Assembly: GCF_004028095.1 (NCBI RefSeq)
Contig: NZ_SBHM01000007.1
Span: forward strand, 868,001-932,000
DNA: 64,000 nucleotides
Source of the DNA: Paenarthrobacter ureafaciens
GTDB taxonomy: Bacteria > Actinomycetota > Actinomycetes > Actinomycetales > Micrococcaceae
Direction of reading: 5' to 3'
The position numbers and the translations under genes were made by a program. How positions within the stretch are numbered: the stretch's first letter is position 1; each line of letters starts with the position of its first letter. The notes under the pieces were generated by a model. It saw only the letters and a list, made by a program, of their open reading frames with translations. It did not search any database and was not told the origin of the DNA. Below are positions 8,556 to 17,357 of the stretch, in pieces.

Positions 8556-9200
8556 TTGAATCCGCAGCTGTTCTTCGCCTTCCTGCTGGTGTCTGTCAGC
8601 CTGGCTTGCACCCCCGGCGTGGATTGGGCCTATTCCATTTCGGCAGGCCTCCGGCAGCGCAGCTTCGTCCCTGCCGTAGCGGGGCTCTGCGGGGGCTACG
8701 TCATTCACACATTGCTCATGGCGGCTGGCCTGGCGGCACTTTTGGCAGGCGTTCCGGGCCTCCTGAGTTGGCTCACTGTTGCCGGCGCCGCCTACCTGCT
8801 GTGGCTTGGCGCCTCAACCATCCGCTCGTGGCGAGGTGCGAGCTTTAGTGCGGATGCCGGCGTCGTACATTCCGGAAACCAGCTCCGCACTTTCCTGCAG
8901 GGCGTAGGAACCAGCGGCATCAACCCGAAGGGCCTGCTGTTCTTCGTTGCGCTGGTTCCGCAGTTCGTCAGTCCCGACGCGTCGCTTCCCGTGCCCGTGC
9001 AGTCCGGCTTGCTGGGGATGACGTTCGTGGTGATGGCAGGGCTGGTCTACACGGGCGTGGCGCTGACCTCACGGAAACTGCTTGCCTCGAGGCCCGGCGC
9101 TGCGCGGGTTGTGACCCTCACCAGCGGCATCATCATGGTGGGGTTGGGCGTGGTGCTGTTGGCGGAACAGATCATTCCGCTGGTGGCCACGCACATCTAG
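8556..9200 (+). CDS. LysE/RhtB-family amino acid exporter
   Basis: A 214-residue integral membrane protein with about six hydrophobic segments. It has the family features PGVDWAYSISAGLRQRS near the N terminus and GINPKGLLFFVALVPQFV in the middle. It is a probable proton-driven efflux pump for amino acids. The reading frame runs far upstream into the divergent Lrp gene. The TTG at 8556 is chosen because GGAGAG lies 4 nt before it and the LysE homology starts there. It is likely regulated by the adjacent Lrp/AsnC protein. Confidence 0.87.
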   Translation: MNPQLFFAFLLVSVSLACTPGVDWAYSISAGLRQRSFVPAVAGLCGGYVIHTLLMAAGLAALLAGVPGLLSWLTVAGAAYLLWLGASTIRSWRGASFSADAGVVHSGNQLRTFLQGVGTSGINPKGLLFFVALVPQFVSPDASLPVPVQSGLLGMTFVVMAGLVYTGVALTSRKLLASRPGAARVVTLTSGIIMVGLGVVLLAEQIIPLVATHI

Positions 9201-9255
9201 CCGCTTTCAGGCTGCGAGCACTTCGTCCAAGCGCACATACCCAATGACGCCGTGT

Positions 9256-10227
9256 TTATTCGCCGCCCAGCTGCCTGAAGTCGTTCTCCCACAGCCGGCG
9301 CATCTCGGCGTCTTTGCGGATGACTTCCAAAGACTCCAACTCAGCCGGCGGCGCAGGCCGCCGGGACCGCGGAGTCAACGTGAAACGTCCTTGGTCCAGC
9401 GCAAGCAGGGCCCTGTCCGTGAGGGCATCATTACGGAGGGCCAAGCTGGTCTTCTTGCGGCGCAGAACCTCCTTGAGGGCGTTTTGGGCGGAATCGAAGT
9501 CTCCGCGGGCTCGCTGCGCCCGGGCGCGGATCAGCAACAGCGCGGCAGACAGGTCATCAGTATTCAGCAAGCCGTTGGTCCAGATCACCACGTCGCGGTA
9601 GCGTCCCAGCGCAAAAGCCGCCGTGCAGCGGGCCAGCGCAGAAGGCAACGACGGCGGCAGGCCCACCACCGCTTCGAGTGCCGCCTCCATCATTCTCATC
9701 TCCCGCAGGCAATGGGACAGGGCCAGGAAGACCGATTCCTCGCTGAACAAAACCGGGACTTCAACGCGTTCGGCAACCTCAACCCGGGCGACCACCCGCC
9801 CCAGGTACTGGGCAGAGAACTGGCTGGCGTCGTCGTCGATCCTTGTTGCCAGGCCCCGTTGCAGCAGTTCCGACGCCCGCAGGTATCCACCGTGCTTGTA
9901 AACCAGCAAGCCGGACATGACATAGCAAAGACCCGCCCACCCCGGGAACTCACGGGCAAGGGAGAGCAGGCGGTCCGGGTCGGATGAGCCGAAAACCGCG
10001 TCGTGCATCAGCCGCGACTGCCTGGATGCCAGGAACTTCAACCGCGGCGCATCGCCGCTCACCGAGAGCCTGGCTGCGTTCCGGCCGATCAACACTCCGG
10101 ACAGGGCTCCGCCAAGCCCGTCGGTCAATCCGCGCACGGGAGTTCGGATGTGTCCCTCACGGAATGGAGTGACGTCACGGGTGTCGTGGAAAATCGAAAC
10201 AAATCCTCCGTTGGGGCCTTGAGTCAT
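9256..10227 (-). CDS. Helical-repeat (TPR-like) protein of unknown function
   Basis: A 323-residue cytoplasmic protein I cannot assign to a named family. The middle and C-terminal parts are helix pairs of TPR-like character (AFALGRYRDVVIWTNGLL, ARAQRARGDFDSAQNALKE). There is no signal peptide, membrane segment or DNA-binding motif. Codon use is like its neighbours. A TAGCAT box sits 6 nt before the ATG and there is no ribosome site. It is divergent from the DUF4383 gene. Confidence 0.7.
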   Translation of the reverse strand: MTQGPNGGFVSIFHDTRDVTPFREGHIRTPVRGLTDGLGGALSGVLIGRNAARLSVSGDAPRLKFLASRQSRLMHDAVFGSSDPDRLLSLAREFPGWAGLCYVMSGLLVYKHGGYLRASELLQRGLATRIDDDASQFSAQYLGRVVARVEVAERVEVPVLFSEESVFLALSHCLREMRMMEAALEAVVGLPPSLPSALARCTAAFALGRYRDVVIWTNGLLNTDDLSAALLLIRARAQRARGDFDSAQNALKEVLRRKKTSLALRNDALTDRALLALDQGRFTLTPRSRRPAPPAELESLEVIRKDAEMRRLWENDFRQLGGE

Positions 10228-10333
10228 GAACCAATGCTAACCGGCGCTGAACTGCCCTTTCCCCTGCTATCAGCGGCATTTCAGGAGTATTATGGCGGCG
10301 TCGGCAAGGTTTTCCGACACCCCTTGCCGCGGG

Positions 10334-10357
10334 CCGGCTCTCCATGAGAAGAGCCGG
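10334..10357 (+). other. Hairpin just upstream of the DUF4383 ribosome site
   Basis: The arms CCGGCTCT and AGAGCCGG flank an 8-nt loop. The hairpin lies 25 nt before the ATG at 10383, directly in front of GGGAGG. It may be a leader structure or the operator of one of the two divergent genes. Confidence 0.35.
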
Positions 10358-10382
10358 AAAACAGCGTGAATAGGGAGGACTT

Positions 10383-10856
10383 ATGACCACCGCTTCGCAC
10401 CCAGCACATCACCATGCGATGGGTTTAACGCTCCACAACACCGCCTTGGGCGTTGGCATTGTATTTCTGCTGGTAGGCGTTCTTGGGTTCATCCCGGGAA
10501 TCACCACCAATTACGGCGCCATGACCTTTGCCGGACATGAATCAGGCGCCATGTTGTTTGGAATATTCCAAGTTTCAATACTCCATAACATCGTCCATTT
10601 GCTGTTTGGCGCGGCCGGCCTGGCCATGGCGAGGACAGGCCGCATGGCTCGCCTGTTCCTCCTGGGTGGCGGTGCCGTGTACATCGTCCTTTGGATCTAC
10701 GGCCTGGTCATCAACCAGGAAACCGCTGCCAACTTTGTTCCGTTCAACACCGCCGACAACTGGCTGCACTTTGTGCTTGGCGTGGCCATGATTGGCTTGG
10801 GCGCGTGGCTGGGCAGGGACGCTATGGATGAGACCACCTCAAGGAAGGCAATGTAG
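10383..10856 (+). CDS. DUF4383 domain membrane protein
   Basis: A 157-residue membrane protein with four hydrophobic segments and a His-rich N terminus (HPAHHHAM). The pattern GIVFLLVGVLGFIPG, then HNIVHLLFGAAGLAMAR, then a WLHFVLGVAMIGLG C-terminal helix matches DUF4383 proteins, which are widespread in actinobacteria and have no known function. The ATG is preceded by GGGAGG 5 nt upstream. A hairpin terminator follows 27 nt after the stop. Confidence 0.85.
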   Translation: MTTASHPAHHHAMGLTLHNTALGVGIVFLLVGVLGFIPGITTNYGAMTFAGHESGAMLFGIFQVSILHNIVHLLFGAAGLAMARTGRMARLFLLGGGAVYIVLWIYGLVINQETAANFVPFNTADNWLHFVLGVAMIGLGAWLGRDAMDETTSRKAM

Positions 10857-10883
10857 CGCATTCCTCAATACCGCAACAATCAC

Positions 10884-10919
10884 GACGGCGGCCGCTTCCT
10901 TTTCGGGGCGGCCGCCGTC
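10884..10919 (+). terminator. Hairpin terminator after DUF4383 gene
   Basis: GACGGCGGCCGC pairs with GCGGCCGCCGTC across a loop of about 12 nt. It is followed by CTGTTGTGTG, a weak T-rich tail. Confidence 0.7.
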
Positions 10920-10927
10920 CTGTTGTG

Positions 10928-10949
10928 TGTCACTAAGTGCCAACTCCGC
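10928..10949. repeat. Half copy of intergenic palindrome family 2
   Basis: TGTCACTAAGTGCCAACTCCG matches the right arm of the full palindrome at 31930-31993 with two or three changes. No left arm is present. It abuts the 3' end of the GH28 gene. Confidence 0.55.
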
Positions 10950-10950
10950 A

Positions 10951-12999
10951 TCACTTGACGGGCGGGCTCACATTCGTGAACGTGTTCCCGGTGGAGTAGC
11001 CGTCAAAGCGCCAGGGGTTGGCGTTGTTCCGGACGCTGTGGAACGTCACCCCGTGGAACGCGGAGTCCGTGAGGCCCTTGATGTTGGTGGGATTAACGTT
11101 CCGGAACACCACATCCTGGAAGGTGAACCCGCTGAGCGTGGCCGTCCCTTCACCCAGGGCAGGCCCCGCCTGGATGTCGATCACCGGCTTGCTGTCGGAG
11201 ACGGCCATGCCGCACGTGGGTGAGTTGTTGCCGTCCACAGACACATTCTTGACCTTCACGTTTTTGAAAGTCGCGGAATCTGCTGCGACGTACCCCGACG
11301 GCGACTGGTTGTAGCTGAGCGTCATGATGAACGCGCTGCTCCCCATGCAGGCCATGGCCGTATCACGGAACAGGAAATCCCGTCCGCCGCCTGCCATGTC
11401 CGACGTGCTCTTCATGCGCAGTCCGCCGGTCTCCACCTTGTACATGACGTTATCCTCGGCAAGGACGCGCTGAACCCACGCCGCCGTGTTGGAACCTACG
11501 GCAACTCCGCCATGACCCATGCGCATGTAGTTGTTGAAGATCCAGACGTCCTCGCTGGGCCGTCCTTGTGCGCCGTATTTTCCCTGTCCGGCAGCAAAGT
11601 TGACCTGGTCATCCCCGGTGTCGAAGAAGTTGTTGAGCACCATGCCGTTGCTGGTGCCACCGAATTCCAAACCGTCGCCGTTGTTGGTGTTGTACGTCGT
11701 GTGGCGCATCCCGTTCACCGTAGTGTTTTGGCTGTCCAGGATCATCACGCCGTGGAAGGCCGGGTTATCGGCCGTGATTCCCTCAAGGTAAAGGCCTTCC
11801 ACGCCCATGAAGGTCATCAGGCTTGAGCGGTACTGGCCGTAAAGCACGGAATCCTCCAGCGTTTCCGGCTTGTTGACCACTCCCGTCAGGAACTCCGGGT
11901 GTTCCTTGGCATTGCGGAATTGGGCCGCGGCGAGGAGACCGTCATCCAGAACCTTGCCGGCCGAACTGGCAACGTACTGCGGAAGCACATTTCCCGCTTC
12001 GTCCGTGATGGAGCCCTCCGCGGTCCGCTTCCACCCGTTGCCGTCCACGACGCCCTTGCCGGTAATGCGAACGTTCTTCGCGACAGCTCCCGGCTCACGG
12101 CCTTCTGCCGAACGCCCATTGTCTGCCGGCAGGACGTTAAGGAGCGACGGCGGCCTGCGGAAGTTCCGGTATTCGGTTTCTTCGGGAGCGGGGTCGGGGA
12201 CGGGATAGAGGTAATAGCCCTTTTCCAGCGGGTAGTCCTCCGGCCTGTCCGAACCCAAGAGCCTTGCGCCTTCTGCCAGTTCCAGCGTCATGTCCGAATG
12301 CAGGAACAGGGCACCCGTTTTAAAGGTGCCCGCTGGAACCACCACCGTGCAGCCCGGGGTCCGGCAGGTATCGATTGCCTTCTGGATTGCCTTGGTGTTG
12401 AGGGTCTGACCGTCACCCACGGCCTTGTAGGCGGGGTGCGCGATGTTCACGCGGTGGCGTTCGGGAGTGGTGGTCACCGTGATCGGACCACTCGAAGGGG
12501 TCTCGGTTCCGTCCTTCCTGATGCCGGTGACGCTGAACTGGTAGGTGGTCCGTGGCGCCAGCCCAGTCACCGTGAAGTTGTGGGCCACGGTTTTCGCATG
12601 GAACCCGTCCCGGTCCGCAGCCCGGAAAGCATCAATGTATTCCTGTGCTGGAGAATGGGTCTTCGCATTTTCCTCGGCCGTGCCCAGCGGCTGGCCGTTG
12701 ATGTAGACGCGATAGTCCACCACGTCGTCGTATACGCCTGGCTTGTTCCAGACGAGCAAGGTCTTGTTGTGCTCCGTGGCTTCGGCGGGGACGCAGAGAT
12801 TCTGCGGCGCGCTGCCGGTTGTGGCGATGAGCTGGACACTGGCGCTGGAGCAGGCCGGAGAGTCCGCCGAACCAGGCTCGTTCGCGGGAACGGCGCTGGC
12901 TGGACTTCCCAGCGCACTGAGCGACGCCAGGCCCAGCGCTGTAGCCAGGGTGGCCACGCCGACCCTTCGCAGGCGTTCTCTCTTGTGGGTTCTCTGCAT
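10951..12999 (-). CDS. Secreted glycoside hydrolase family 28 (polygalacturonase-like)
   Basis: A 682-residue secreted enzyme. Residues 1-36 form a signal peptide (basic start, hydrophobic core, ASAVPA). A fibronectin-III-like domain follows (about 65-175, with GLAPRTTYQFSVTGI). A right-handed beta-helix of the pectinase family fills the rest. GH28 active-site motifs are recognisable as NTNNGDG, TGDDQVNF, GHGGVAVGSN and RMKS. GH28 enzymes cleave polygalacturonan or rhamnogalacturonan, so a role in plant cell-wall decay is likely. The start at 12999 is chosen because GGAAGGA lies 6 nt before it and the signal peptide begins there; an in-frame upstream codon at 13095 would add an unlikely 32 residues. 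Confidence 0.88.
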   Translation of the reverse strand: MQRTHKRERLRRVGVATLATALGLASLSALGSPASAVPANEPGSADSPACSSASVQLIATTGSAPQNLCVPAEATEHNKTLLVWNKPGVYDDVVDYRVYINGQPLGTAEENAKTHSPAQEYIDAFRAADRDGFHAKTVAHNFTVTGLAPRTTYQFSVTGIRKDGTETPSSGPITVTTTPERHRVNIAHPAYKAVGDGQTLNTKAIQKAIDTCRTPGCTVVVPAGTFKTGALFLHSDMTLELAEGARLLGSDRPEDYPLEKGYYLYPVPDPAPEETEYRNFRRPPSLLNVLPADNGRSAEGREPGAVAKNVRITGKGVVDGNGWKRTAEGSITDEAGNVLPQYVASSAGKVLDDGLLAAAQFRNAKEHPEFLTGVVNKPETLEDSVLYGQYRSSLMTFMGVEGLYLEGITADNPAFHGVMILDSQNTTVNGMRHTTYNTNNGDGLEFGGTSNGMVLNNFFDTGDDQVNFAAGQGKYGAQGRPSEDVWIFNNYMRMGHGGVAVGSNTAAWVQRVLAEDNVMYKVETGGLRMKSTSDMAGGGRDFLFRDTAMACMGSSAFIMTLSYNQSPSGYVAADSATFKNVKVKNVSVDGNNSPTCGMAVSDSKPVIDIQAGPALGEGTATLSGFTFQDVVFRNVNPTNIKGLTDSAFHGVTFHSVRNNANPWRFDGYSTGNTFTNVSPPVK

Positions 13000-13140
13000 G
13001 GATGATCCTTCCCTGGGCACAACAATGTGACCCAGTCCGGGAGCGCCTGAGGCACTCCGGCATGGACAAGCAAGGGCAAGAAAACGTTTTCTCACAACAC
13101 CCTAGGAAGGAGAACGGCGCAGGTCAAGTAGTTGGCCCTC

Positions 13141-13205
13141 ACGCCGAGATGGCAGTTAATAGGTATGTTGCGGCCTCGGACTGTCATCATTTGCCATCTC
13201 GACGG
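13141..13205. repeat. Intergenic palindrome family 2, degenerate copy
   Basis: The arms CGAGATGGCA and TGCCATCTCG enclose about 40 nt that include TATGTTGCGGCCTCG and TGTCATCA. The same inner pieces occur in the copy at 31930-31993. It lies between the GH28 promoter region and the 3' end of the IclR gene. Confidence 0.65.
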
Positions 13206-13220
13206 TGGCCTGGGGCCACG

Positions 13221-14036
13221 TCAGGCGGGAGGGCGCCCACCCAGGCGCGACGTCACCTTGGCCGCCGCATCCGCGCAGGCTTCTCCGAGACTGTTGAGGG
13301 TGTCCTGCGAGACGCGGAACTTCGGGGCCGGGATCAGCACCGAAGCCACGATGTCGCCGCGGTGATCGTAAACGGGCGAGGCAACCCCAACCTCCTCGAT
13401 GGAGGTTTCCCCAAAATTGACGGCCCATCCGCGCTTCGATGTTTCCTCCAGACGCCGGAGGTACGACTCAACGGCGTCGGCATCCAGGCTGGGCAGTGTG
13501 ACCGAACCGCTGCGGAGAAGACTCCGGACGCGGTCCTGGTCCTCGGCGGCGAGGAACACCTGGACCGAGGAACTCAACGCTTCGCTGTAGCGCGCCCCCA
13601 GCGGGGCAAGGTGTTTCACCTGGTGCCGGCTCGGGATCTGCTCCACGCACATGGATTCGACGCCGTTCCACACCATGAGTGCGCTGGTCTCGCCTGTCCG
13701 CTCGGTCAACTCGCGGAGGACGGGATAGGCCACGCGCCGCTCTTCGAGTTCCGCCAGGAGGGGGCCCGCCATGGCGATCATTCCCAGCCCCAAGCGGAAC
13801 CTGCGCGAATCGACGTCGCGCTCTACCAAACCCTCTTGCTCCAAAGTGGCCAGTATCCGCGAAACGGTGCTCTTATGCAGTCCGACGCGGCCGGCAATCT
13901 CAGTGACTCCGAGCAAAGGTTCCTCGGCGCTGAAACTCTTCAGCACGGCAATGGCGTTAACGATGACCGACGTGCCTTTGCCGTCGCCGTTAGTGTTGCT
14001 GCCGTCAGGAGTCTCGGTGGATTCGGTGGGAGTCAT
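13221..14036 (-). CDS. IclR-family transcriptional regulator
   Basis: A 271-residue IclR protein: winged HTH (about residues 25-85, with GLHKSTVSRILATLEQEGLVERD) and a C-terminal effector-binding domain containing SSSVQVFLAAED and RGWAVNFGE. A TATAGT box lies 7 nt before the ATG at 14036, which is why I prefer it over the in-frame codon at 14090. It follows the creatinase gene on the same strand at about 100 nt and probably controls the transporter-creatinase unit. The effector, perhaps creatine or sarcosine, is inferred from context only. Confidence 0.87.
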   Translation of the reverse strand: MTPTESTETPDGSNTNGDGKGTSVIVNAIAVLKSFSAEEPLLGVTEIAGRVGLHKSTVSRILATLEQEGLVERDVDSRRFRLGLGMIAMAGPLLAELEERRVAYPVLRELTERTGETSALMVWNGVESMCVEQIPSRHQVKHLAPLGARYSEALSSSVQVFLAAEDQDRVRSLLRSGSVTLPSLDADAVESYLRRLEETSKRGWAVNFGETSIEEVGVASPVYDHRGDIVASVLIPAPKFRVSQDTLNSLGEACADAAAKVTSRLGGRPPA

Positions 14037-14143
14037 GGGTCTCACTATATTTCGCTGCAGCGGTTGAACCGGTACCGGTTTGCCCGGCACTGGGCCGGGA
14101 CGGCCGGCGGACGCCGTGCACTGCGTCCGCCGGCCGCACCACG

Positions 14144-15400
14144 CTAGGCTCCGATGATGTTGTACTCGGGGCCGAACGGGAACTTGGTGATGTTCTCCGC
14201 GCCGTCCTCGCCCACAACCAGGATGTCGTGCTCGCGGTAACCGCCGGCACCGGGCTGGCCGTCCAGCACAGTGATCATCGGTTCCATCGAGACCACCATG
14301 CCCGGCTCCAGCACAGTCTCGATGTCCTCACGGAGTTCCAGCCCGGCCTCACGCCCGTAGTAGTGGCTCAGCACACCGAAGGAGTGACCGTAACCGAAGG
14401 TCCGGTTCGCGAGGAGTCCGTGGCTGACGTAGATCTCGTTCAGTTCGGCAGCGATGTCCTTGCAAACGGCGCCGGGCTTGATGAGTTCCAGGCCACGCTT
14501 GTGGACCTCGACGTTGATGTTCCACAGCTCCAGCGAACGGGCATCGGGCTCACCGTAGAACAGGGTCCGCTCAAGCGCCGTGTAGTAGCCGCTGGTCATC
14601 GGGAAGCAGTTCAAGGACAGGATGTCGTGTTCCTGGATCTTGCGGGTGGTTGCCCAGTTGTGGGCGCCGTCGGTGTTGATGCCGGACTGGAACCACACCC
14701 ACGTATCGCGGATTTCGGAGTTCGGGAACGTCCGGGCGATCTCGTGGACCATGGCTTCGGTGCCGATCAAAGCGACTTCGTACTCCGTGATTCCGGCCGT
14801 GATGGCGTTGCGGATGGCCTCGCCGCCAAGGTCGCCGATGCGGGCGCCGTGCTTGATGACCTCGATTTCCTCGGTGGACTTGATCATGCGCTGACGCATC
14901 GCAGCCTGGGCAACATCCACCAGCGTTGCATCGGCGAACGCCGCCTGGATCTTGTTGCGGTTGTCCAGCGGCAAGGAGTCATCTTCGACGCCGATGCGGC
15001 GCGGCTTGATGCCGCGGGTGCGCAGGACTTCCTGGATGGCGTGGATGTAGTTGTCGCGGCGCCAGTCCGTGTACACGAGGTTCTCGCCGTAGCTGCGGCG
15101 CCAAGGCATGCCGGCGTCGATATTTGCCGTGATGGTGACGGTGTCATCCTTGGTGACCACCATCCCGTAAGAACGGCCGAAGTAGGTGAAGAGGAAGTCG
15201 GAGTAGTACTTGATGGAGTGGTAGCTGGTGAGGACGACGGCGTCGAGGTCCTTTTCTGCCATGATGCTGCGGAGTCCGGCGAGACGGCGCTCGAACTCGG
15301 CGTCGGAGAAGGTCAGCGACACTTTCTCACCGTTGTTGAGGACCTTGAGGCGCTCGAGCTTGGCGACGTCGTTGACAGCCTCGTTCTGCGTGATGGTCAT
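14144..15400 (-). CDS. Creatinase (creatine amidinohydrolase)
   Basis: A 418-residue pita-bread-fold enzyme hydrolysing creatine to sarcosine and urea (EC 3.5.3.3). I recognise strong similarity to Pseudomonas creatinase throughout: TSYHSIKYYSDFLFTYFGR, WFQSGINTDGAHN with the catalytic-type histidine at 247, LSLNCFPM, YYTALERTLF, FGYGHSFGVLSHYYGREAGL, and GAENITKFPFGPEYNIIG. Like known creatinases it lacks the full M24 metal-ligand set, which argues against aminopeptidase activity. It is preceded by a transporter gene 31 nt upstream and followed by an IclR gene. The sarcosine oxidase operon that would consume its product starts 3.5 kb away. Confidence 0.92.
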   Translation of the reverse strand: MTITQNEAVNDVAKLERLKVLNNGEKVSLTFSDAEFERRLAGLRSIMAEKDLDAVVLTSYHSIKYYSDFLFTYFGRSYGMVVTKDDTVTITANIDAGMPWRRSYGENLVYTDWRRDNYIHAIQEVLRTRGIKPRRIGVEDDSLPLDNRNKIQAAFADATLVDVAQAAMRQRMIKSTEEIEVIKHGARIGDLGGEAIRNAITAGITEYEVALIGTEAMVHEIARTFPNSEIRDTWVWFQSGINTDGAHNWATTRKIQEHDILSLNCFPMTSGYYTALERTLFYGEPDARSLELWNINVEVHKRGLELIKPGAVCKDIAAELNEIYVSHGLLANRTFGYGHSFGVLSHYYGREAGLELREDIETVLEPGMVVSMEPMITVLDGQPGAGGYREHDILVVGEDGAENITKFPFGPEYNIIGA

Positions 15401-15431
15401 GATTCTTTCCTTTCAATGGGGTGTGGTTGTT

Positions 15432-16793
15432 TCAGTCCTGCTGCAGGGGCTTGCGGGAAGTCTCTGCGGCGAAGAGGACTGCGATGAGGGAAACAAGGGA
15501 GGCGGCGACCAGGTACCAGCCGGGTGCCAGCTGGTTGTGTGTCATGCCAATGAGGAGGGTAGCCATGAACGGGGCCGTGCCACCGAACAGGGCGTTGGAG
15601 AGGTTGAAGCTAACCGCGAACCCGGTGTAGCGAACCTTTGTGGGGAAGAGTTCCGCCAGGAAGCTGGGCAGGGTTCCGTCGTTCAGGGTGAGCATGCCGC
15701 CGAGGAGGATCTGGACGAAAACAATCACCGCGAAGCTTCCGGAGTCCAGCAGCATGAAAGCCGGGACCGTCAGGACGCTGAACAGCACCGCTGCGATGAT
15801 GAGCATCTTCTTCCGGCCGAACCTGTCCGAAGCAATGCCCGTGAGGAAGATGAAGCCGATGTAGCTGGCCAGGGCAATGGTGGTTGCGAGGAACGATTCC
15901 GCCGCACCGAATCCCAATTCCTCCGAGAGGTACGTGGGCATGTAGCTGAGGATGACGTAAAAGCCGACGGCATTCAGCAAGACCGCTCCAGTAGCGATGA
16001 CGAGCTGCTTGCGGTAGGTCCTGAACATCGCAAATGCCGGGGCCTTGACTGCGTGGTCTGTCTCGGCGAGCTCGCGGAAGGCGGGCGTATCCTCCAGTTT
16101 CGTCCGGATGTACCGGCCGATCAGGCCCATGGGCGCTGCCAGGAGGAAGGGAAGGCGCCAGCCCCATTCGTTGAGCTGCTCCGCGCTCATCACGGAGGTC
16201 AGCAGCGCGGCCAGAAGCGACCCCAGCAGCAGTCCCGCCGCAGTGCTTGCAGGTACGACGGCGGCATAGAGTCCGCGCCGATGTGCGGGCGCGTACTCCA
16301 CCAGGAATGCGGAGGCTCCTGCATATTCGCCTGCTGCCGAGAATCCCTGCACAACCCTGACCAGCAGGAGCAGGATCGGCGCCATGACGCCGATGGTTGC
16401 GTATCCCGGGATCAGTGCGATGCAGAAAGTTGCAACCGACATCAGCAGGATGGACAGGGACAACGCCTGCTTGCGTCCGATCCTGTCGCCGATGTGGCCC
16501 CAGATGAAACCACCAATGGGTCGCACAAAGAAGGAGATCGCAAAGACGCCGAACGTTGCCAGGAGTGCTGTTTGACGATCGGACTCCGGGAAGAAGACGG
16601 TCGAGATGATTCCGGCAAGGTAGCCGTAGACGGCGTAGTCGAACCATTCGACGAAGTTGCCGATGAAGCTAGCCGTGACCACGCGACGTCGAGTGTCCTT
16701 GCTAACCGAAATTTTGGGGGCGGGTGTGGTTCCCTGTCCGCCGTTGGACAGGTCTTCCGATACGGCCGCCACCGGGTTGGATTCGTTACTCAT
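15432..16793 (-). CDS. MFS metabolite:H+ symporter, probable creatine/N-methyl amino acid uptake
   Basis: A 453-residue, 12-helix transporter of the metabolite:proton symporter subfamily (ProP/ShiA/KgtP type). Markers are FVEWFDYAVYGYLAG at the start, FVRPIGGFIWGHIGDRIGRKQAL after helix 2, and RVVQGFSAAGEYAGA in helix 4. It is the first gene of the minus-strand unit that continues into creatinase. From context it probably imports creatine or a related methylated guanidino or amino compound; this is inferred. The ATG at 16793 follows a GGTGG; codons further upstream add an unlikely leader. The upstream region holds TTGCA-rich repeated sites and then the repeat island. Confidence 0.85.
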   Translation of the reverse strand: MSNESNPVAAVSEDLSNGGQGTTPAPKISVSKDTRRRVVTASFIGNFVEWFDYAVYGYLAGIISTVFFPESDRQTALLATFGVFAISFFVRPIGGFIWGHIGDRIGRKQALSLSILLMSVATFCIALIPGYATIGVMAPILLLLVRVVQGFSAAGEYAGASAFLVEYAPAHRRGLYAAVVPASTAAGLLLGSLLAALLTSVMSAEQLNEWGWRLPFLLAAPMGLIGRYIRTKLEDTPAFRELAETDHAVKAPAFAMFRTYRKQLVIATGAVLLNAVGFYVILSYMPTYLSEELGFGAAESFLATTIALASYIGFIFLTGIASDRFGRKKMLIIAAVLFSVLTVPAFMLLDSGSFAVIVFVQILLGGMLTLNDGTLPSFLAELFPTKVRYTGFAVSFNLSNALFGGTAPFMATLLIGMTHNQLAPGWYLVAASLVSLIAVLFAAETSRKPLQQD

Positions 16794-16811
16794 GTTCCAC
16801 CAAGTTGATTG

Positions 16812-16998
16812 GGGTTGCATTGAACGCAACGCTGTTGCACCAGACTAAGTGTGAGCGGGACCACGGTCAAGGGTGAATTTTTTCTGCCCGAGAACTATCC
16901 GAGAAATGTCGTCGCTACGTTCCATCGACGACGGGCAGGAGAGTGCCCCCAATCTCCCTCGACTGCTGTTGTTGCACTTGTATCAACGCAGTTGCACC
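16812..16998 (-). promoter_or_regulatory. Two similar GTTGCA...CAACGC...TTGCACC sites upstream of the creatine transporter
   Basis: GTTGCATTGAACGCAACGC followed by TGTTGCACC starts near 16815. A second, similar arrangement (GTTGCACTTGTATCAACGC then AGTTGCACC) starts near 16970. Both lie upstream of the transporter start, so they may be operators for the local IclR or GntR regulator. Confidence 0.35.
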
Positions 16999-17051
16999 GA
17001 AAGGCACAGGCTGGGCACAAATGCCTCCAATATCTCCCGCCATCCCCGAAC

Positions 17052-17116
17052 GCTCTCTCACATCCCACCCCCTTTTTGGACCTTCCTCTCTCACACCCCA
17101 CCCCCTTTTTGGACCC
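17052..17116 (-). repeat. Two units of the ~33-bp CTCTCTCACATCCC repeat
   Basis: CTCTCTCACATCCCACCCCC followed by TTTTTGGACC occurs twice in tandem. It is the reverse orientation of the GTGATAGAG units at 17496-18088 and related to units near 51.4 and 51.8 kb. Confidence 0.7.
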
Positions 17117-17357
17117 GGAACCCTGGCGGCGGTAAACAACTGGTGGAGAGCGCCGGGCAACGAGGGGCTGAGGCCAAAGCCGACCAGGTTGGCAACCACA
17201 AGTCATGCCTCGGAGTCACGGCCGTTCCGCCCCGCTGCTTGCCAATGTTCAGGACGCAGCTGCCAGGAAGGGTAGAGGCCGACTGTCGAGCCCTACGCCA
17301 GACCGAGAGAGCAGGCCTGGCGTGACGGGGCGGTGGGGTGCAATCGTTTTGTGCCGC
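17117..17357. other. Non-repetitive spacer of the repeat island; nothing recognised
   Basis: About 240 bp between the short-repeat pair and the first long repeat. Frames that cross it are out of phase with each other, lack ribosome sites, and read into repeats. No RNA gene, palindrome or promoter was convincing. Confidence 0.5.

Noticed and set aside
14144..15400. Xaa-Pro aminopeptidase as the product of the M24-fold gene
   Set aside because: Blockwise similarity to creatinase, incomplete metal ligands, and the sarcosine oxidase context favour creatinase.
14228..15487. 419-codon plus-strand frame opposite creatinase
   Set aside because: An antisense shadow of creatinase; composition is Asp/Val/Gly-biased with no motif.
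16873..17325. Plus-strand frame of 150 codons in the repeat island
   Set aside because: It crosses the CTCTCTCACATCCC units and unique spacer with no start context and no motif.
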